In this document: positions 15,457-24,238 of the stretch, one piece after another
How positions within the stretch are numbered: position 1 is the first letter of the stretch
How the letters are laid out: each line of letters begins with the position of its first letter
DNA from: Clostridiales bacterium
Lineage (GTDB): Bacteria; Bacillota; Clostridia; Christensenellales; CAG-138
NCBI GenBank assembly: GCA_019416935.1
Contig: DXWI01000018.1
Span: 1 to 42,889 of the forward strand
Reading direction: 5' to 3'
DNA: 42,889 nt
Made by a program: the position numbers and the translations under genes
The notes under the pieces: generated by a model
Databases searched by the model: none
What the model was told of the DNA's origin: nothing
What the model saw: only the letters and a program-made list of their open reading frames with translations

Positions 15457-16259
15457 GCGAGCGAATCGATGTCGTTTTGACGCAGCGCGGCCTTGCGCAA
15501 AGCCGTGAGAAGGCGCGGGCGCTGGTCATGGCCGGCGTTGTCTATGTAGACGGCAAACGCGTGGACAAGGCCGGTACGGGCGTTTCGGAGCAGGCGGCGA
15601 TCGAGGTGCGCGAGAATCCGCTGCCGTTTGTCAGCCGCGGCGGCTTGAAACTGCAAAAGGCGCTGGAGGTCTTTCCGATCGATCTGATGGGAGCCTATGC
15701 GCTTGATGTCGGCGCATCCACCGGCGGCTTCACCGACTGCATGCTGCAGCACGGCGCGGCCCATGTGTGCGCAATCGACGTTGGTTACGGCCAATTGGAC
15801 TGGAAACTGCGCAACGATCCGCGCGTGTCGGTCATGGAGCGGACGAACGCCCGCTATATGGAGCCGGCCTGGTTTTCACAGCCGGCGGACTTTGCGTCCA
15901 TCGACGTATCCTTCATCTCCCTTCGGCTTATCCTGCCGCCGCTGCTTGCATGCCTCGCCGATGGCGGCGAGGTCGCCGCGCTCATCAAGCCGCAGTTTGA
16001 GGCGGGGCGCAGTCAGGTCGGGAAAAACGGCGTTGTGCGCGACGCGGCGGTGCACGCGGCGGTGTGCGGCGAGATCGTTCGCTTTGCACAATCCACGGGC
16101 TACGGTGTCGCCGGGCTCTCCTTTTCACCGATCACGGGCCCGAAGGGCAACATTGAATTCCTGGTGCATCTGCAAAAGACGGACGCCCCCGAACAGGCGG
16201 TTTCTGCGGAAGCGGTCGAGCGTATCGTGCAGGAAGCGCATCGGGCGACGCTGGCGTAG
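15453..16259 (+). CDS. tlyA: TlyA family rRNA 2'-O-methyltransferase
   Basis: TlyA methylates rRNA ribose positions (C1409/C1920 in mycobacteria) and is often called YqxC or a hemolysin-like protein. The 268-residue protein has an N-terminal S4 RNA-binding domain (about residues 1-60, RIDVVLTQRGLAQSREKARALVMAG) and an FtsJ-like methyltransferase domain with the SAM loop ALDVGASTGGFTDCML (about 86-101), IDVGYGQLDW, and IKPQFEAGRSQVG. The catalytic lysine and acidic residues of the FtsJ tetrad appear to be present. It overlaps the dxs stop. Confidence 0.93.
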   Translation: MSERIDVVLTQRGLAQSREKARALVMAGVVYVDGKRVDKAGTGVSEQAAIEVRENPLPFVSRGGLKLQKALEVFPIDLMGAYALDVGASTGGFTDCMLQHGAAHVCAIDVGYGQLDWKLRNDPRVSVMERTNARYMEPAWFSQPADFASIDVSFISLRLILPPLLACLADGGEVAALIKPQFEAGRSQVGKNGVVRDAAVHAAVCGEIVRFAQSTGYGVAGLSFSPITGPKGNIEFLVHLQKTDAPEQAVSAEAVERIVQEAHRATLA

Positions 16260-16274
16260 GGGATGTGCGTTTTC

Positions 16275-16289
16275 TGCATAGAAAATGCA
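16275..16289. promoter_or_regulatory. Palindrome TGCAT-N5-ATGCA, candidate ARG box
   Basis: A perfect inverted repeat lies 28 bases upstream of the nadK -35 element. Its AT-rich, 15-base form resembles ArgR half-sites, and argR is the second gene of the operon, so autoregulation is possible. A GCATAG direct repeat overlaps it. The assignment is a guess from shape. Confidence 0.3.
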
Positions 16290-16316
16290 TAGTCTGAAAT
16301 TCTATACACTTTTTGC

Positions 16317-16345
16317 TTGTCATCGGCGTTGTTAAGCGATATACT
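16317..16345 (+). promoter_or_regulatory. Sigma-A promoter of nadK-argR-recN
   Basis: TTGTCA (16317-16322), 17-base spacer, and TATACT (16340-16345) give a near-consensus promoter 24 bases before the nadK ATG. Confidence 0.75.
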
Positions 16346-16369
16346 AAGAATCAGGAAACGGAGTACCGT

Positions 16370-17161
16370 ATGCGGATAGGTTTTGCTGCAAATCCAATGA
16401 AGGCCGGCGCACTGCAAACGCGCGATTCTCTGCTGCGCCTCACGGCACAGCGCGATATCGAGCATGTCTTGATAGAGGATGCCTCGGCGCTGCTGCAGAA
16501 TCCGTGTCCGATCGATATTCTGGTCGTGGTCGGCGGCGACGGCTCGCTTTTACGGTATGCGGACGCCGCGTCCACGCGCAAAATTCCGCTGCTCGGCGTG
16601 AACCTCGGCAGAATCGGCTTTCTGTCCGAATTGCCGGAACACGCGTTTTCGGATGCGCTCGACAGGCTGATGACCGGCGCGTATACCATCGAGCGCCGCA
16701 TGATGCTGCGCTGTACGATCAATGCAGAAGCGCCGCTCTACTGCCTGAACGACATTGTGGTGTTCAAGCGAACCTTTTCCGGAGTGGCAGAGATCAATAT
16801 TCAAATCAATGGCGCGGAGGTGGGCACGGTGTTCTGCGACGGCGTGATCGCCGCAACGCCCACCGGCTCCACCGCGTATTCCCTCTCCGCAGGCGGCTCC
16901 ATTCTGGCGGACGGCATCGATGCGATCAGCGTAACGACCGTTTGCCCGCACACGCTGCATATCCGCCCCATCGTAACGGCGGCGGATGCGGACATTCGGT
17001 TTTCGGTAGCGGACAGCGGTTTTGTATCCGTTGACGGTACGCGTATCCATGAAGTGCATCGGGGGGACAGCATCCGCGTGACAGGCGCAGACCGCACGAC
17101 CGATTTCATTCGGTTCGGAAAGAGCGACCTGTTCAGGCTCATACGAGAAAAACTATCATAA
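16370..17161 (+). CDS. nadK: NAD kinase
   Basis: NadK phosphorylates NAD to NADP. The 263-residue protein has the family motif GGDGSLLR (about 49-56), LLGVNLGRIGFLSEL, and the NAD-binding TPTGSTAYSLSAGG (about 163-176) where the conserved GGDG Asp and the TGSTAYS loop form the active site. I chose the ATG at 16370 because it has GGAG 6 bases upstream and the N-terminus MRIGFAANPMK fits the family; an upstream ATG at 16313 lies inside the promoter. The stop lies 23 bases before the argR start. Confidence 0.95.
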   Translation: MRIGFAANPMKAGALQTRDSLLRLTAQRDIEHVLIEDASALLQNPCPIDILVVVGGDGSLLRYADAASTRKIPLLGVNLGRIGFLSELPEHAFSDALDRLMTGAYTIERRMMLRCTINAEAPLYCLNDIVVFKRTFSGVAEINIQINGAEVGTVFCDGVIAATPTGSTAYSLSAGGSILADGIDAISVTTVCPHTLHIRPIVTAADADIRFSVADSGFVSVDGTRIHEVHRGDSIRVTGADRTTDFIRFGKSDLFRLIREKLS

Positions 17162-17184
17162 CCGGATCGATGGGGGAACAGACG

Positions 17185-17640
17185 ATGGCTGTAAAATCAA
17201 AGCGGCATGGCATGATTACAAAGATGATCGCCATGCAGAACATCGAAACCCAGGAGGAGTTGGCGCGCGCGCTGCGGGAGCAGGGCTTTTCCGTGACGCA
17301 GGCGACGGTATCGCGCGATATCAAGGAACTGCGGCTCATCAAGGTGCTCACGCCCGAGGGACGGTACCGGTATGCGACCGTTGAAAAGGCGGAAGCGGAT
17401 ATGCAGGAGCGGTTTATACAGATGTTTGCGAACTGCGTTTTATCCGTTGCCACCGCGGGAAATCTGGTCGTCATCAAAACCATCAGCGGCAGTGCATCGG
17501 CCGCCGCAGAAGCCATCGATTCGATGAAATTTCCCGAGGTTGTCGGCTCCATCGCGGGAGACAACACGATTTTTATCGCTGTCCATGAAGCAAGGGCTGT
17601 GCCGGAAGTGGTAAGAAAATTCCAGAAGATGATGAAATAG
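17185..17640 (+). CDS. argR: Arginine repressor ArgR/AhrC
   Basis: ArgR is the arginine-dependent hexameric regulator of arginine synthesis and breakdown. From ATG 17185 the product has 151 residues: an N-terminal winged helix (IETQEELARALREQGFSVTQATVSRDIKELRL, about 18-50), and a C-terminal domain with the arginine-binding VGSIAGDNTIFIAV (about 122-135). GGGGGAA precedes this ATG, while an ATG at 17170 has no ribosome binding site, so I chose 17185. In Clostridia argR commonly sits between nadK and recN, as here. Confidence 0.93.
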   Translation: MAVKSKRHGMITKMIAMQNIETQEELARALREQGFSVTQATVSRDIKELRLIKVLTPEGRYRYATVEKAEADMQERFIQMFANCVLSVATAGNLVVIKTISGSASAAAEAIDSMKFPEVVGSIAGDNTIFIAVHEARAVPEVVRKFQKMMK

Positions 17641-17652
17641 CGAGGCCAATCG

Positions 17653-19341
17653 ATGCTGCGTGCGTTGAAAATCAAAAATATCGCTCTGATCGAGGCGCTC
17701 GACCTTTCGTTCGGACCCGGTTTTTCCGTGTTGACGGGCGAGACCGGCGCGGGCAAATCGATCATCATCGAGGCGTTCAATTTTGTTCTGGGCGAGCGCG
17801 CCAGCCGGGAGTTGATCCGCAGCGGCGCGGCAAAGGCCAGCGTGGAGGCCAGCTTTTCCGTGCTGCCGAACGCGCCCGTACGCGACGTGCTGCTCGAGCT
17901 GGAGTTGGAACCGGAGGATGACGAGCTCGTGCTCTCGCGGGAGCTGACGGTCTCCGGCAAAAACGTCTGCCGCGCCAACGGCACGTTGATTTCCACGGCC
18001 GCGCTCAAGCAGATCGGCGACCAGCTCGTTGACATTCACGGCCAGCATGAGCATCAGTCCCTGCTCGACGCGAAGCGCCATCTATCGCTGCTCGACCGGT
18101 ATGGGTCTGCAGAGACGGCGCCTTTGCTCAAACGGGTCGGGGCGTGCTACGCACAGGCGCAGCAGGCGCACAGAGCGCTGAAGGAAGCCAATATGGATGA
18201 GCGGGAGCGGGCGCACAGAATCGACCTGTTCGCCTATCAAATGCGGGAGATCGACGCTGCGCAGCTGCAAGGCGGCGAGGAGGAGCAGCTTCTCGATCAG
18301 CGGCGCATGCTGCAAAACGCGCAATCGATCATGGACGCGCTCGAAACCGCATCCGCGTGCCTCTCGGGTGAACAGGGAGCGCTTGCACCGCTTTCGACCG
18401 CCATGCACGTCATGGCAAACATATCCGGATATCATGCGGACTATGCGTCCGTTGCGGAAAAACTGAACGATGGGTATTATGCCATCGAGGATTTGTCCTA
18501 CACGGTTCGGGATCTGCGCGGTGCATTTTCCTACGATCCGGAAGAGCTGAACCGGATTGAGGAACGGCTTGAGCTGATCTCGCGACTGAAGCGCAAATAT
18601 GGCGGCAGCATCGAAGAGATTTTAGCCTATCGGGAACAGATCGGAGCGGAGTATGCGCTGCTCTCCACCAGCGAACAGCGGCAGGAGTCGCTGGAGCGGG
18701 CATACGCCGTCGCGCTCGCAGAGTATGGCGCGGCCGCGGAACAACTGTCCGCCGCGCGCCGCCGCGCTGCCGGACGTCTTTCGGAGAATCTGCTGCCGGA
18801 GCTTCGGGATCTCGGGATGCCGCATGCGTCGTTTGACGTGCATTTTGCTCGTCTCCCGGGAGAATTGCCCTCCTCGGGCGGTGTGGATGATGTCGAGTTC
18901 CTGCTCTCTGCCAACCGCGGCGAACCGCTCAAACCGCTCTCCCGTGTCGCCTCGGGCGGCGAGATTTCCCGCGTGATGCTCGCGTTTAAGCGCGTTTTGA
19001 CCGATACGGACGGCATTGCCACCATGGTGTTCGACGAGATCGACAGTGGCATCAGCGGACAGATCGGCAATGCGGTCGCGCTGAAAATGCGCCAGATTGC
19101 AGAGGGACATCAGGTGCTCTGCATCACCCATCTGCCGCAGATCGCGGCCTGCGCACAGGCGCAGTACCATGTGTTCAAACGGGAAACGGACGGCAAAACC
19201 GTGTCCTCGGTTGCGCGGCTTGATGAGGAGGGACGCTGCCGTGAAATCGCGCGCATCATGGGAAGCAGCATGGACGATCCGGTTGCCTTGCAGCATGCGC
19301 GGCAGCTCCTGACCGCAGCGCAAAACGGTCAAACGGCATAG
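17653..19341 (+). CDS. recN: DNA repair protein RecN
   Basis: RecN is an SMC-like ATPase that acts early in double-strand break repair. The 562-residue protein has Walker A GETGAGKS (about residues 30-37), the Q-loop-proximal LVDIHGQHEHQSLLD, a long central coiled coil, the signature VASGGEISRVMLA (about 434-446), Walker B MVFDEIDSGISG and the H-loop CITHLPQIAACA. It is complete (family about 550-560). It is separated by 83 bases from spoIVB, with no clear promoter recognised in the gap. Confidence 0.97.
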   Translation: MLRALKIKNIALIEALDLSFGPGFSVLTGETGAGKSIIIEAFNFVLGERASRELIRSGAAKASVEASFSVLPNAPVRDVLLELELEPEDDELVLSRELTVSGKNVCRANGTLISTAALKQIGDQLVDIHGQHEHQSLLDAKRHLSLLDRYGSAETAPLLKRVGACYAQAQQAHRALKEANMDERERAHRIDLFAYQMREIDAAQLQGGEEEQLLDQRRMLQNAQSIMDALETASACLSGEQGALAPLSTAMHVMANISGYHADYASVAEKLNDGYYAIEDLSYTVRDLRGAFSYDPEELNRIEERLELISRLKRKYGGSIEEILAYREQIGAEYALLSTSEQRQESLERAYAVALAEYGAAAEQLSAARRRAAGRLSENLLPELRDLGMPHASFDVHFARLPGELPSSGGVDDVEFLLSANRGEPLKPLSRVASGGEISRVMLAFKRVLTDTDGIATMVFDEIDSGISGQIGNAVALKMRQIAEGHQVLCITHLPQIAACAQAQYHVFKRETDGKTVSSVARLDEEGRCREIARIMGSSMDDPVALQHARQLLTAAQNGQTA

Positions 19342-19424
19342 CGGAGCAGCGTCCTGCGCAACATAGAGACAGCCGTGTTCTGCCGCTTGGCAGCATATGG
19401 CGGACACTGTGTTGAGGTGCTGCT

Positions 19425-20663
19425 GTGAACAAACGTATCTTTTTGCGGATCGCCCAGTGGTTTTCCGTTGGCGTTGCCGTCCTTCTGTGTTTCATCAACT
19501 ACTCTGAGCGGATGCTCCAGATTCGAGCGCTTCCCGATACGCTGCATGTAACGGGGGAAAACGGCCGGTTTTCCCAACTGCTCGCACCGGAGGCGCCCGC
19601 AGCAGCCGCGGTGGACGTGCAGCATGCTGAGCGGCTTTCCGATGTCGGCGAAGAGCTGTATACGTTCCGGCTCTTTGGCGTGATCCCCATTCGCTCGGTG
19701 CGCGTGGTACATACCGAACGGCAGTATCTGGTGCCGGGAGGCGTCGCGGTGGGCATTACGCTGCACACGCGCGGCGTTCTGGTGGTCGGGATGGGGTCCG
19801 TGCGCACGGCTGACGGCATGCTCAGTCCGGGTTCTGCCGCGGGTTTGCAGCCCGGCGATCTGATTCTGGCCGTCGGCGGAGAGGAGATCGAGAACACCGC
19901 GCATTTGGCGGCCATCTGTGCGGCGCAGGATGGCGTGGCGACGCTGAAGGTTGAGCGCAGCGGCGCATTGATCACCGTGCGCATCTATCCCGCGCTGGAT
20001 GTGGAGTCAGGGGAATACCGGCTGGGGCTTTGGGTGCGCGACAGCACCGCGGGCGTCGGTACGCTTTCATTCTATGATGAAAATTCGGGCTGGTTCGGCG
20101 CGCTCGGACATGCCGTATCCGATGTGGATACGCAGTCCACGCTCAGTGTGCGGGATGGTAAGCTCGTTGCGGCCGAGGTCATGGATGTGATGCGCGGCAT
20201 GCCCGGGGAGCCGGGGGAGCTGCTCGGCGCTTTTTCCGGCACGGGACCACAAATCGGCAGTATTTTGCTGAACACCGATTATGGGATCTATGGCACGATG
20301 GCGCAGTCCTATCGCGGCGCGCAGGCCGGCGCGGTTCCGATGGCCTATGCGTATGAAGCGCACGAGGGACCGGCGACGATTTTGTCAACGGTTTCCGGCA
20401 GCGCAGTGCAGCCCTTTTCCTGTAATATCATTCGCGTGAGCACCCAGCAGACGCCGGGAACGAAGGGGATGATCGTGCAGGTGAACGATGCGGAGCTGAT
20501 TGAGCGAACCGGCGGCATCGTGCAGGGCATGAGCGGCAGCCCGATTTTGCAGGACGGCAAGCTGATCGGCGTTGTGACGCATGTATTCGTGAATGATCCC
20601 ACAAAGGGGTATTGCATTTATGCGGAGTGGATGTACCAGCAAATTCTGGAACAGGTTTCCTGA
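19425..20663 (+). CDS. spoIVB: SpoIVB serine peptidase
   Basis: SpoIVB is secreted from the forespore and cleaves SpoIVFA, triggering pro-sigma-K processing. The 412-residue protein has an N-terminal signal anchor (about 8-26), a PDZ domain (about 105-185, with GSAAGLQPGDLILAVGG), and an S55 protease domain. The catalytic set is intact: His229 in GALGHAVSD, Asp355 and Ser370 in GMSGSP, with the 15-residue Asp-Ser spacing of B. subtilis SpoIVB. The start is GTG at 19425 with GAGGTG upstream. It is followed by spo0A, the standard clostridial pair. Confidence 0.96.
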   Translation: MNKRIFLRIAQWFSVGVAVLLCFINYSERMLQIRALPDTLHVTGENGRFSQLLAPEAPAAAAVDVQHAERLSDVGEELYTFRLFGVIPIRSVRVVHTERQYLVPGGVAVGITLHTRGVLVVGMGSVRTADGMLSPGSAAGLQPGDLILAVGGEEIENTAHLAAICAAQDGVATLKVERSGALITVRIYPALDVESGEYRLGLWVRDSTAGVGTLSFYDENSGWFGALGHAVSDVDTQSTLSVRDGKLVAAEVMDVMRGMPGEPGELLGAFSGTGPQIGSILLNTDYGIYGTMAQSYRGAQAGAVPMAYAYEAHEGPATILSTVSGSAVQPFSCNIIRVSTQQTPGTKGMIVQVNDAELIERTGGIVQGMSGSPILQDGKLIGVVTHVFVNDPTKGYCIYAEWMYQQILEQVS

Positions 20664-20696
20664 CTGGTCAAAGCAGATATAGATGGGAGGGACAGG

Positions 20697-21488
20697 ATGG
20701 AGAAGCAGCGGCTGCTCATTGCGGGCATCTCGGAGAAGGAGCGAAAGGCACTCGCCCATGCGTTTTTAGGATTGGAAAATATCGAGGTCGTTGCCACTCT
20801 GGACGACGGCGCCGCCGTTGTCAGAACGATTTATCGGGAGCGCATCGACATCCTGATCATGGATCCCATGCTGAAGCAGATCGACGGTCTGCATGCGATG
20901 GAATTGCTTTACCGTCTGCCGGATGAGCGCCGACCGCTGCTGTTTCTGCTGTCGCCCTTTTCGGATGATCGGCTGCTCAAACCATGGCAGGAGCTGGCTG
21001 CGTATTGCTTTATCAAACCGTATTGCCTGGAAAGCGTGGTGCTCAGGGTATTGCAGCTCTGTGTCAACGACGCCGCGCCGGAAGCGGTATATGCGCCGTT
21101 CCATCTGCAAAACGCGACGCTGCTGGAGCGCAATATCACCAAAGCGCTGCTGTCCATCGGCGTTCCTGCACACCATCGCGGCTATCATATGATGCGCGAC
21201 GCCATTCGCATGTATGCGCAATCCGACAATCCGATCGACCTGCGCATCACGCTGGACGTCTATCCCCGCTTGGGAGAGATCCACGATTGCCATGCAAAGG
21301 TGGTGGAGCATGCGATTCGCACCTCCATTGAGTATGCGTGGGTGCATGGAAACCTGAACGCAATCAATGCCTATTTCGGCTATACGATCGATGATACGCG
21401 CGGCAAGCCGAGCAATGCGGAGTTCATCATGCGCATGGCCGAGCATGTGCGGCTCAAGCCGACGCGCGGTTTTATGAAAATGCGGTAA
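20697..21488 (+). CDS. spo0A: Sporulation master regulator Spo0A with an atypical receiver
   Basis: Spo0A is the phosphorelay response regulator that starts sporulation. The 263-residue product has the two expected domains. The C-terminal DNA-binding domain (about 144-258) is well conserved: IGVPAHHRGYHMMRDAI, YPRLGEIHDCHAKVVEHAIRTSIEYAW, and FGYTIDDTRGKPSNAEFI. The receiver (1-120) keeps the phosphoacceptor Asp56 and Lys107 but has Gly10-Ile11-Ser12 where Spo0A carries Asp-Asp-Asn, the pair that binds magnesium, and Ser86 for the conserved Thr. The alignment has no gap between these positions. The receiver may thus be phosphorylated poorly or work without phosphorylation. GGGAGGGACAGG precedes the ATG. 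Confidence 0.92.
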   Translation: MEKQRLLIAGISEKERKALAHAFLGLENIEVVATLDDGAAVVRTIYRERIDILIMDPMLKQIDGLHAMELLYRLPDERRPLLFLLSPFSDDRLLKPWQELAAYCFIKPYCLESVVLRVLQLCVNDAAPEAVYAPFHLQNATLLERNITKALLSIGVPAHHRGYHMMRDAIRMYAQSDNPIDLRITLDVYPRLGEIHDCHAKVVEHAIRTSIEYAWVHGNLNAINAYFGYTIDDTRGKPSNAEFIMRMAEHVRLKPTRGFMKMR

Positions 21489-21496
21489 CGGTACAT

Positions 21497-22099
21497 ATGC
21501 CCGTACAAGCTCGCATATGTTTCAACATGCGGGCACTCATGCGGTTACAACAGAAGGCGACGCTGTTTTGGCAGGAAAACCTGCCTGCGTGCGTTGCCTT
21601 TTTCCTGTTCTTCTGCCTTGGCGCGGCCTGTGGATTTTTCGCCGGTCGGGAGCTGTTCGGTACGGCGCTGCCCGCGCGCACACAGGCCATGCTTGCCGAA
21701 TGGGTGCAGCCGCACTGCCTGCAAATGCTGCTGTTTGCGGTGCTGGCCGAGGTTGGATGGGCGGCCTGGATGCTGTTTGCCGGCTTGCAGCGCTGGACAA
21801 TACCGCTTTGGATGCTGGGCGTTGCACTGCGCGGCCTGTTCTTCGGAGCGGTCCTGGCGCTGTGTGTCATGACCGGTTCATGGGTGCTGTGGGCCGCGTT
21901 TTTGCCGTTGCAGCCCGCGATGATCGTGCAGGCGCTTCGGCTTGCCGCGCTTGCAGTCGCCAATTTGCGCACGATATCCAGGCAGAGCACGGGGGATTAT
22001 ATGGCGCAGGGGATTCAGCGGTCGCTCACGCTGCTGCTGCTTGCTGTCATGGAAGCGACGTTGCTGCCGCTTTTGTTGTTTGTCCTTCTCCGCAATTGA
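21497..22099 (+). CDS. SpoIIM-like polytopic membrane protein
   Basis: The 200-residue protein has about five hydrophobic helices (near residues 32-50, 76-95, 103-125, 130-155 and 175-197). The fourth-helix region with GVALRGLFFGAVLAL, followed by LPLQPAMIVQALRL, recalls stage II sporulation protein M (about 200-215 residues), which works in septal peptidoglycan dissolution and engulfment with SpoIID and SpoIIP. In Bacillus subtilis spoIIM lies just upstream of ripX/xerD, drm (deoB) and punA; here it is directly before deoB and punA with xerD missing. The position supports the assignment; the sequence match is weak. It begins 8 bases after spo0A without a visible Shine-Dalgarno site, and starts at 21527 or 21539 are possible. 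Confidence 0.55.
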   Translation: MPVQARICFNMRALMRLQQKATLFWQENLPACVAFFLFFCLGAACGFFAGRELFGTALPARTQAMLAEWVQPHCLQMLLFAVLAEVGWAAWMLFAGLQRWTIPLWMLGVALRGLFFGAVLALCVMTGSWVLWAAFLPLQPAMIVQALRLAALAVANLRTISRQSTGDYMAQGIQRSLTLLLLAVMEATLLPLLLFVLLRN

Positions 22100-22124
22100 C
22101 GGCGCAGCCGGGGGATGATACTAT
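22096..22124 (+). promoter_or_regulatory. Candidate sigma-A promoter of deoB-punA
   Basis: TTGACG (22096-22101), 17-base spacer, and TACTAT (22119-22124) lie 66 bases before the deoB start. The -35 element is strong (5/6) and the -10 element weaker (4/6). Confidence 0.45.
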
Positions 22125-22190
22125 TACAAAAAAGGGATGTCGCTGCATTTTCGGCCGGCGCGGCATCGCAGAAAGGAAAAGGACAAGCAA

Positions 22191-23366
22191 ATGAAAAAGA
22201 GAGTGGTTCTGATCGTTTTGGACAGCGCGGGAATCGGCGCAATGCCGGACGCCGCAGCTTTTGGAGACGAGGGCGCCAATACCTTTGGAAATATCCGCCG
22301 CGTGCGCGGCCATCTGGACGTTCCCAACCTGTATCGGTTGGGACTTGCGAATATCGAGGGCAGTACGCTGCCCGATCCGGTGGAGGCGCCGGAGGGCGCC
22401 TACGGCCGCTGTGCGGAGGTGACGCATGCCAAGGATACCACGAGCGGTCATTGGGAGATGGCGGGGCATTCGCTGGCCGTCCCGTTTCGCACCTATCCGA
22501 ACGGCTTCCCCAGAGAGCTCATGGATCGGTTTGAAGCGGCAATCGGCAGAAGGACGCTCGGCAACTGCGTGGCGAGCGGCACGGCGATCATCGAACAGCT
22601 CGGCGATGAGCACGTCAGAACCGGCTTTCCGATCGTGTACACCTCGGCGGACAGCGTGTTCCAGATCGCCGCACATGAGCAGGTCATTCCGCTGGATGAA
22701 TTGTATCGCATCTGCGAGATCGCGCGCGGGATGCTGGTCGATGACAATTTGGTTGGCCGTGTGATCGCAAGACCGTTTTTGGGCGTCTCGGGTGCGTACA
22801 AGCGCACGGAAAACCGCCGCGATTATGCGCTTGCGCCGTTCCACGATACCATTCTGGACGCGCTCGACCGCGAAGGGCATGAGGTCGTCGGCATCGGAAA
22901 AATCGAGGATATCTTCTGCCACCGCGGCGTCACGACGGTCGATCATACGCGCAACAATCCGGATGGGATCGCCGCCACGCAGCGGTTTACCGCATCCGGC
23001 GAGGGCTCGTTTATCTTTGCCAATCTCGTGGACTTTGATATGCTCTATGGCCACCGCAACGATGTCGAGGGCTATGCTGCCGCGCTCGAGACGTTTGACC
23101 GGGCGCTGCCGGCGCTCAGGGCAGCGCTCAAAGAGGGCGATATCCTGATGATTACAGCCGATCATGGGTGCGATCCGACGACGCCGGGAACGGATCATAC
23201 GCGCGAGTATATTCCGCTGCTGGTCTGCGGCGCGCATGTGCGATCGGGCGCAGCGCTCGGCACGCGCCACACGTTTGCCGACATCGGCGCAACCGTGTAT
23301 GCATATCTCACCGGTAAGCAGTGGAGCGAGGGCGTCTCGTTCCTCCATGAGATCTGGGAGGACTGA
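22191..23366 (+). CDS. deoB: Phosphopentomutase
   Basis: DeoB interconverts ribose or deoxyribose 1-phosphate and 5-phosphate, linking nucleoside breakdown to central metabolism. The 391-residue protein belongs to the alkaline phosphatase superfamily: metal ligands in VLDSAGIGAMPDA (N-terminus), the catalytic Thr in AKDTTSGHWEMAG (about residues 81-92), a cap domain, and the C-terminal metal site TADHGCDPTTPGTDHTRE (about 321-338). AAAGGAAAAGG precedes the ATG. punA follows 4 bases after, so the two form a purine salvage pair. Confidence 0.97.
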   Translation: MKKRVVLIVLDSAGIGAMPDAAAFGDEGANTFGNIRRVRGHLDVPNLYRLGLANIEGSTLPDPVEAPEGAYGRCAEVTHAKDTTSGHWEMAGHSLAVPFRTYPNGFPRELMDRFEAAIGRRTLGNCVASGTAIIEQLGDEHVRTGFPIVYTSADSVFQIAAHEQVIPLDELYRICEIARGMLVDDNLVGRVIARPFLGVSGAYKRTENRRDYALAPFHDTILDALDREGHEVVGIGKIEDIFCHRGVTTVDHTRNNPDGIAATQRFTASGEGSFIFANLVDFDMLYGHRNDVEGYAAALETFDRALPALRAALKEGDILMITADHGCDPTTPGTDHTREYIPLLVCGAHVRSGAALGTRHTFADIGATVYAYLTGKQWSEGVSFLHEIWED

Positions 23367-23370
23367 AGTG

Positions 23371-24198
23371 ATGACGGAAGATCTGAACACCATCATAGAA
23401 GCGGCGGCGCAGCGGCTGATGCCGCTTTGCCACAACGGCTGCGGTATCGGCATGATCCTCGGTTCCGGCCTCGGCGCATATGCGGAACGGCTGGAGAACG
23501 CGCGCACGCTCTCCTATGCCGATATCACCGGCTTTCCGGTATCGCATGTGCCCGGCCATGCGGGCCGGTTCGTTGTGGGCGAGCGGCATGGAAAAACCGT
23601 GATCGCGATGCAGGGACGCTTTCACTACTATGAGGGGTATCCGCCTGCGCTGTTGGCGCTCGGCGTGCGCGTGATGCGCCGTCTGGGCGTGGAAAAGCTG
23701 CTCGTGACGAATGCCGCCGGCGGCGTCAATCTCTCCTATCAGCCCGGTACGCTGATGGCGATCGCGGATCACATCAACTTTGCCCGCGTCAATCCGCTCA
23801 TCGGCCCGAACGATGACGGCTTCGGCCCCAGATTTCCGGATCAGGGGAACGCCTATGATCGGGAACTGCGAAAGGCGCTGCTCAAGACCGCCAAGGAAAC
23901 CGGCGTGGCGCTCAGCGAGGGCGTTTACATGATGTTCACCGGCCCGTGCTTTGAAACGCCAGCCGAGATTCGCATGGCGCGCGCGCTCGGCGCGGACGCT
24001 GTCGGCATGTCGACCGTGCCGGAGGTCATCGCCGCAACGCACTGCGGGATGCGCGTGCTCGGCATCTCCCTGATCACCAACATGGCGGCCGGCATTCTCG
24101 ATCAGAAGCTCACCCATGAAGAGGTGCAGGAGACGGCAAATCTTGCGGCAAAGCGGTTTGAACGACTGGTCGACGCCGTTTTGGAACGCGTTTTTTGA
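23371..24198 (+). CDS. punA: Purine nucleoside phosphorylase
   Basis: PunA splits purine nucleosides with phosphate to base and ribose 1-phosphate, which DeoB then uses. The 275-residue protein of the trimeric PNP type has the phosphate loop GMILGSGLGAYAE (about 27-39), VTNAAGGVN (about 113-121), the purine-site VYMMFTGPCFETPAEIRMA with Glu, and VGMSTVPEVIAATHCGMRVLGISLITNMAAG. GGGAGG lies 9 bases before ATG 23371; a GTG immediately upstream is in frame but less likely. It is followed by a 94-base gap with a candidate sigma-E promoter. Confidence 0.97.
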   Translation: MTEDLNTIIEAAAQRLMPLCHNGCGIGMILGSGLGAYAERLENARTLSYADITGFPVSHVPGHAGRFVVGERHGKTVIAMQGRFHYYEGYPPALLALGVRVMRRLGVEKLLVTNAAGGVNLSYQPGTLMAIADHINFARVNPLIGPNDDGFGPRFPDQGNAYDRELRKALLKTAKETGVALSEGVYMMFTGPCFETPAEIRMARALGADAVGMSTVPEVIAATHCGMRVLGISLITNMAAGILDQKLTHEEVQETANLAAKRFERLVDAVLERVF

Positions 24199-24238
24199 CG
24201 CCGGCCGCGCCGATTCGTCAGACGGCTGATTTCTGTAA

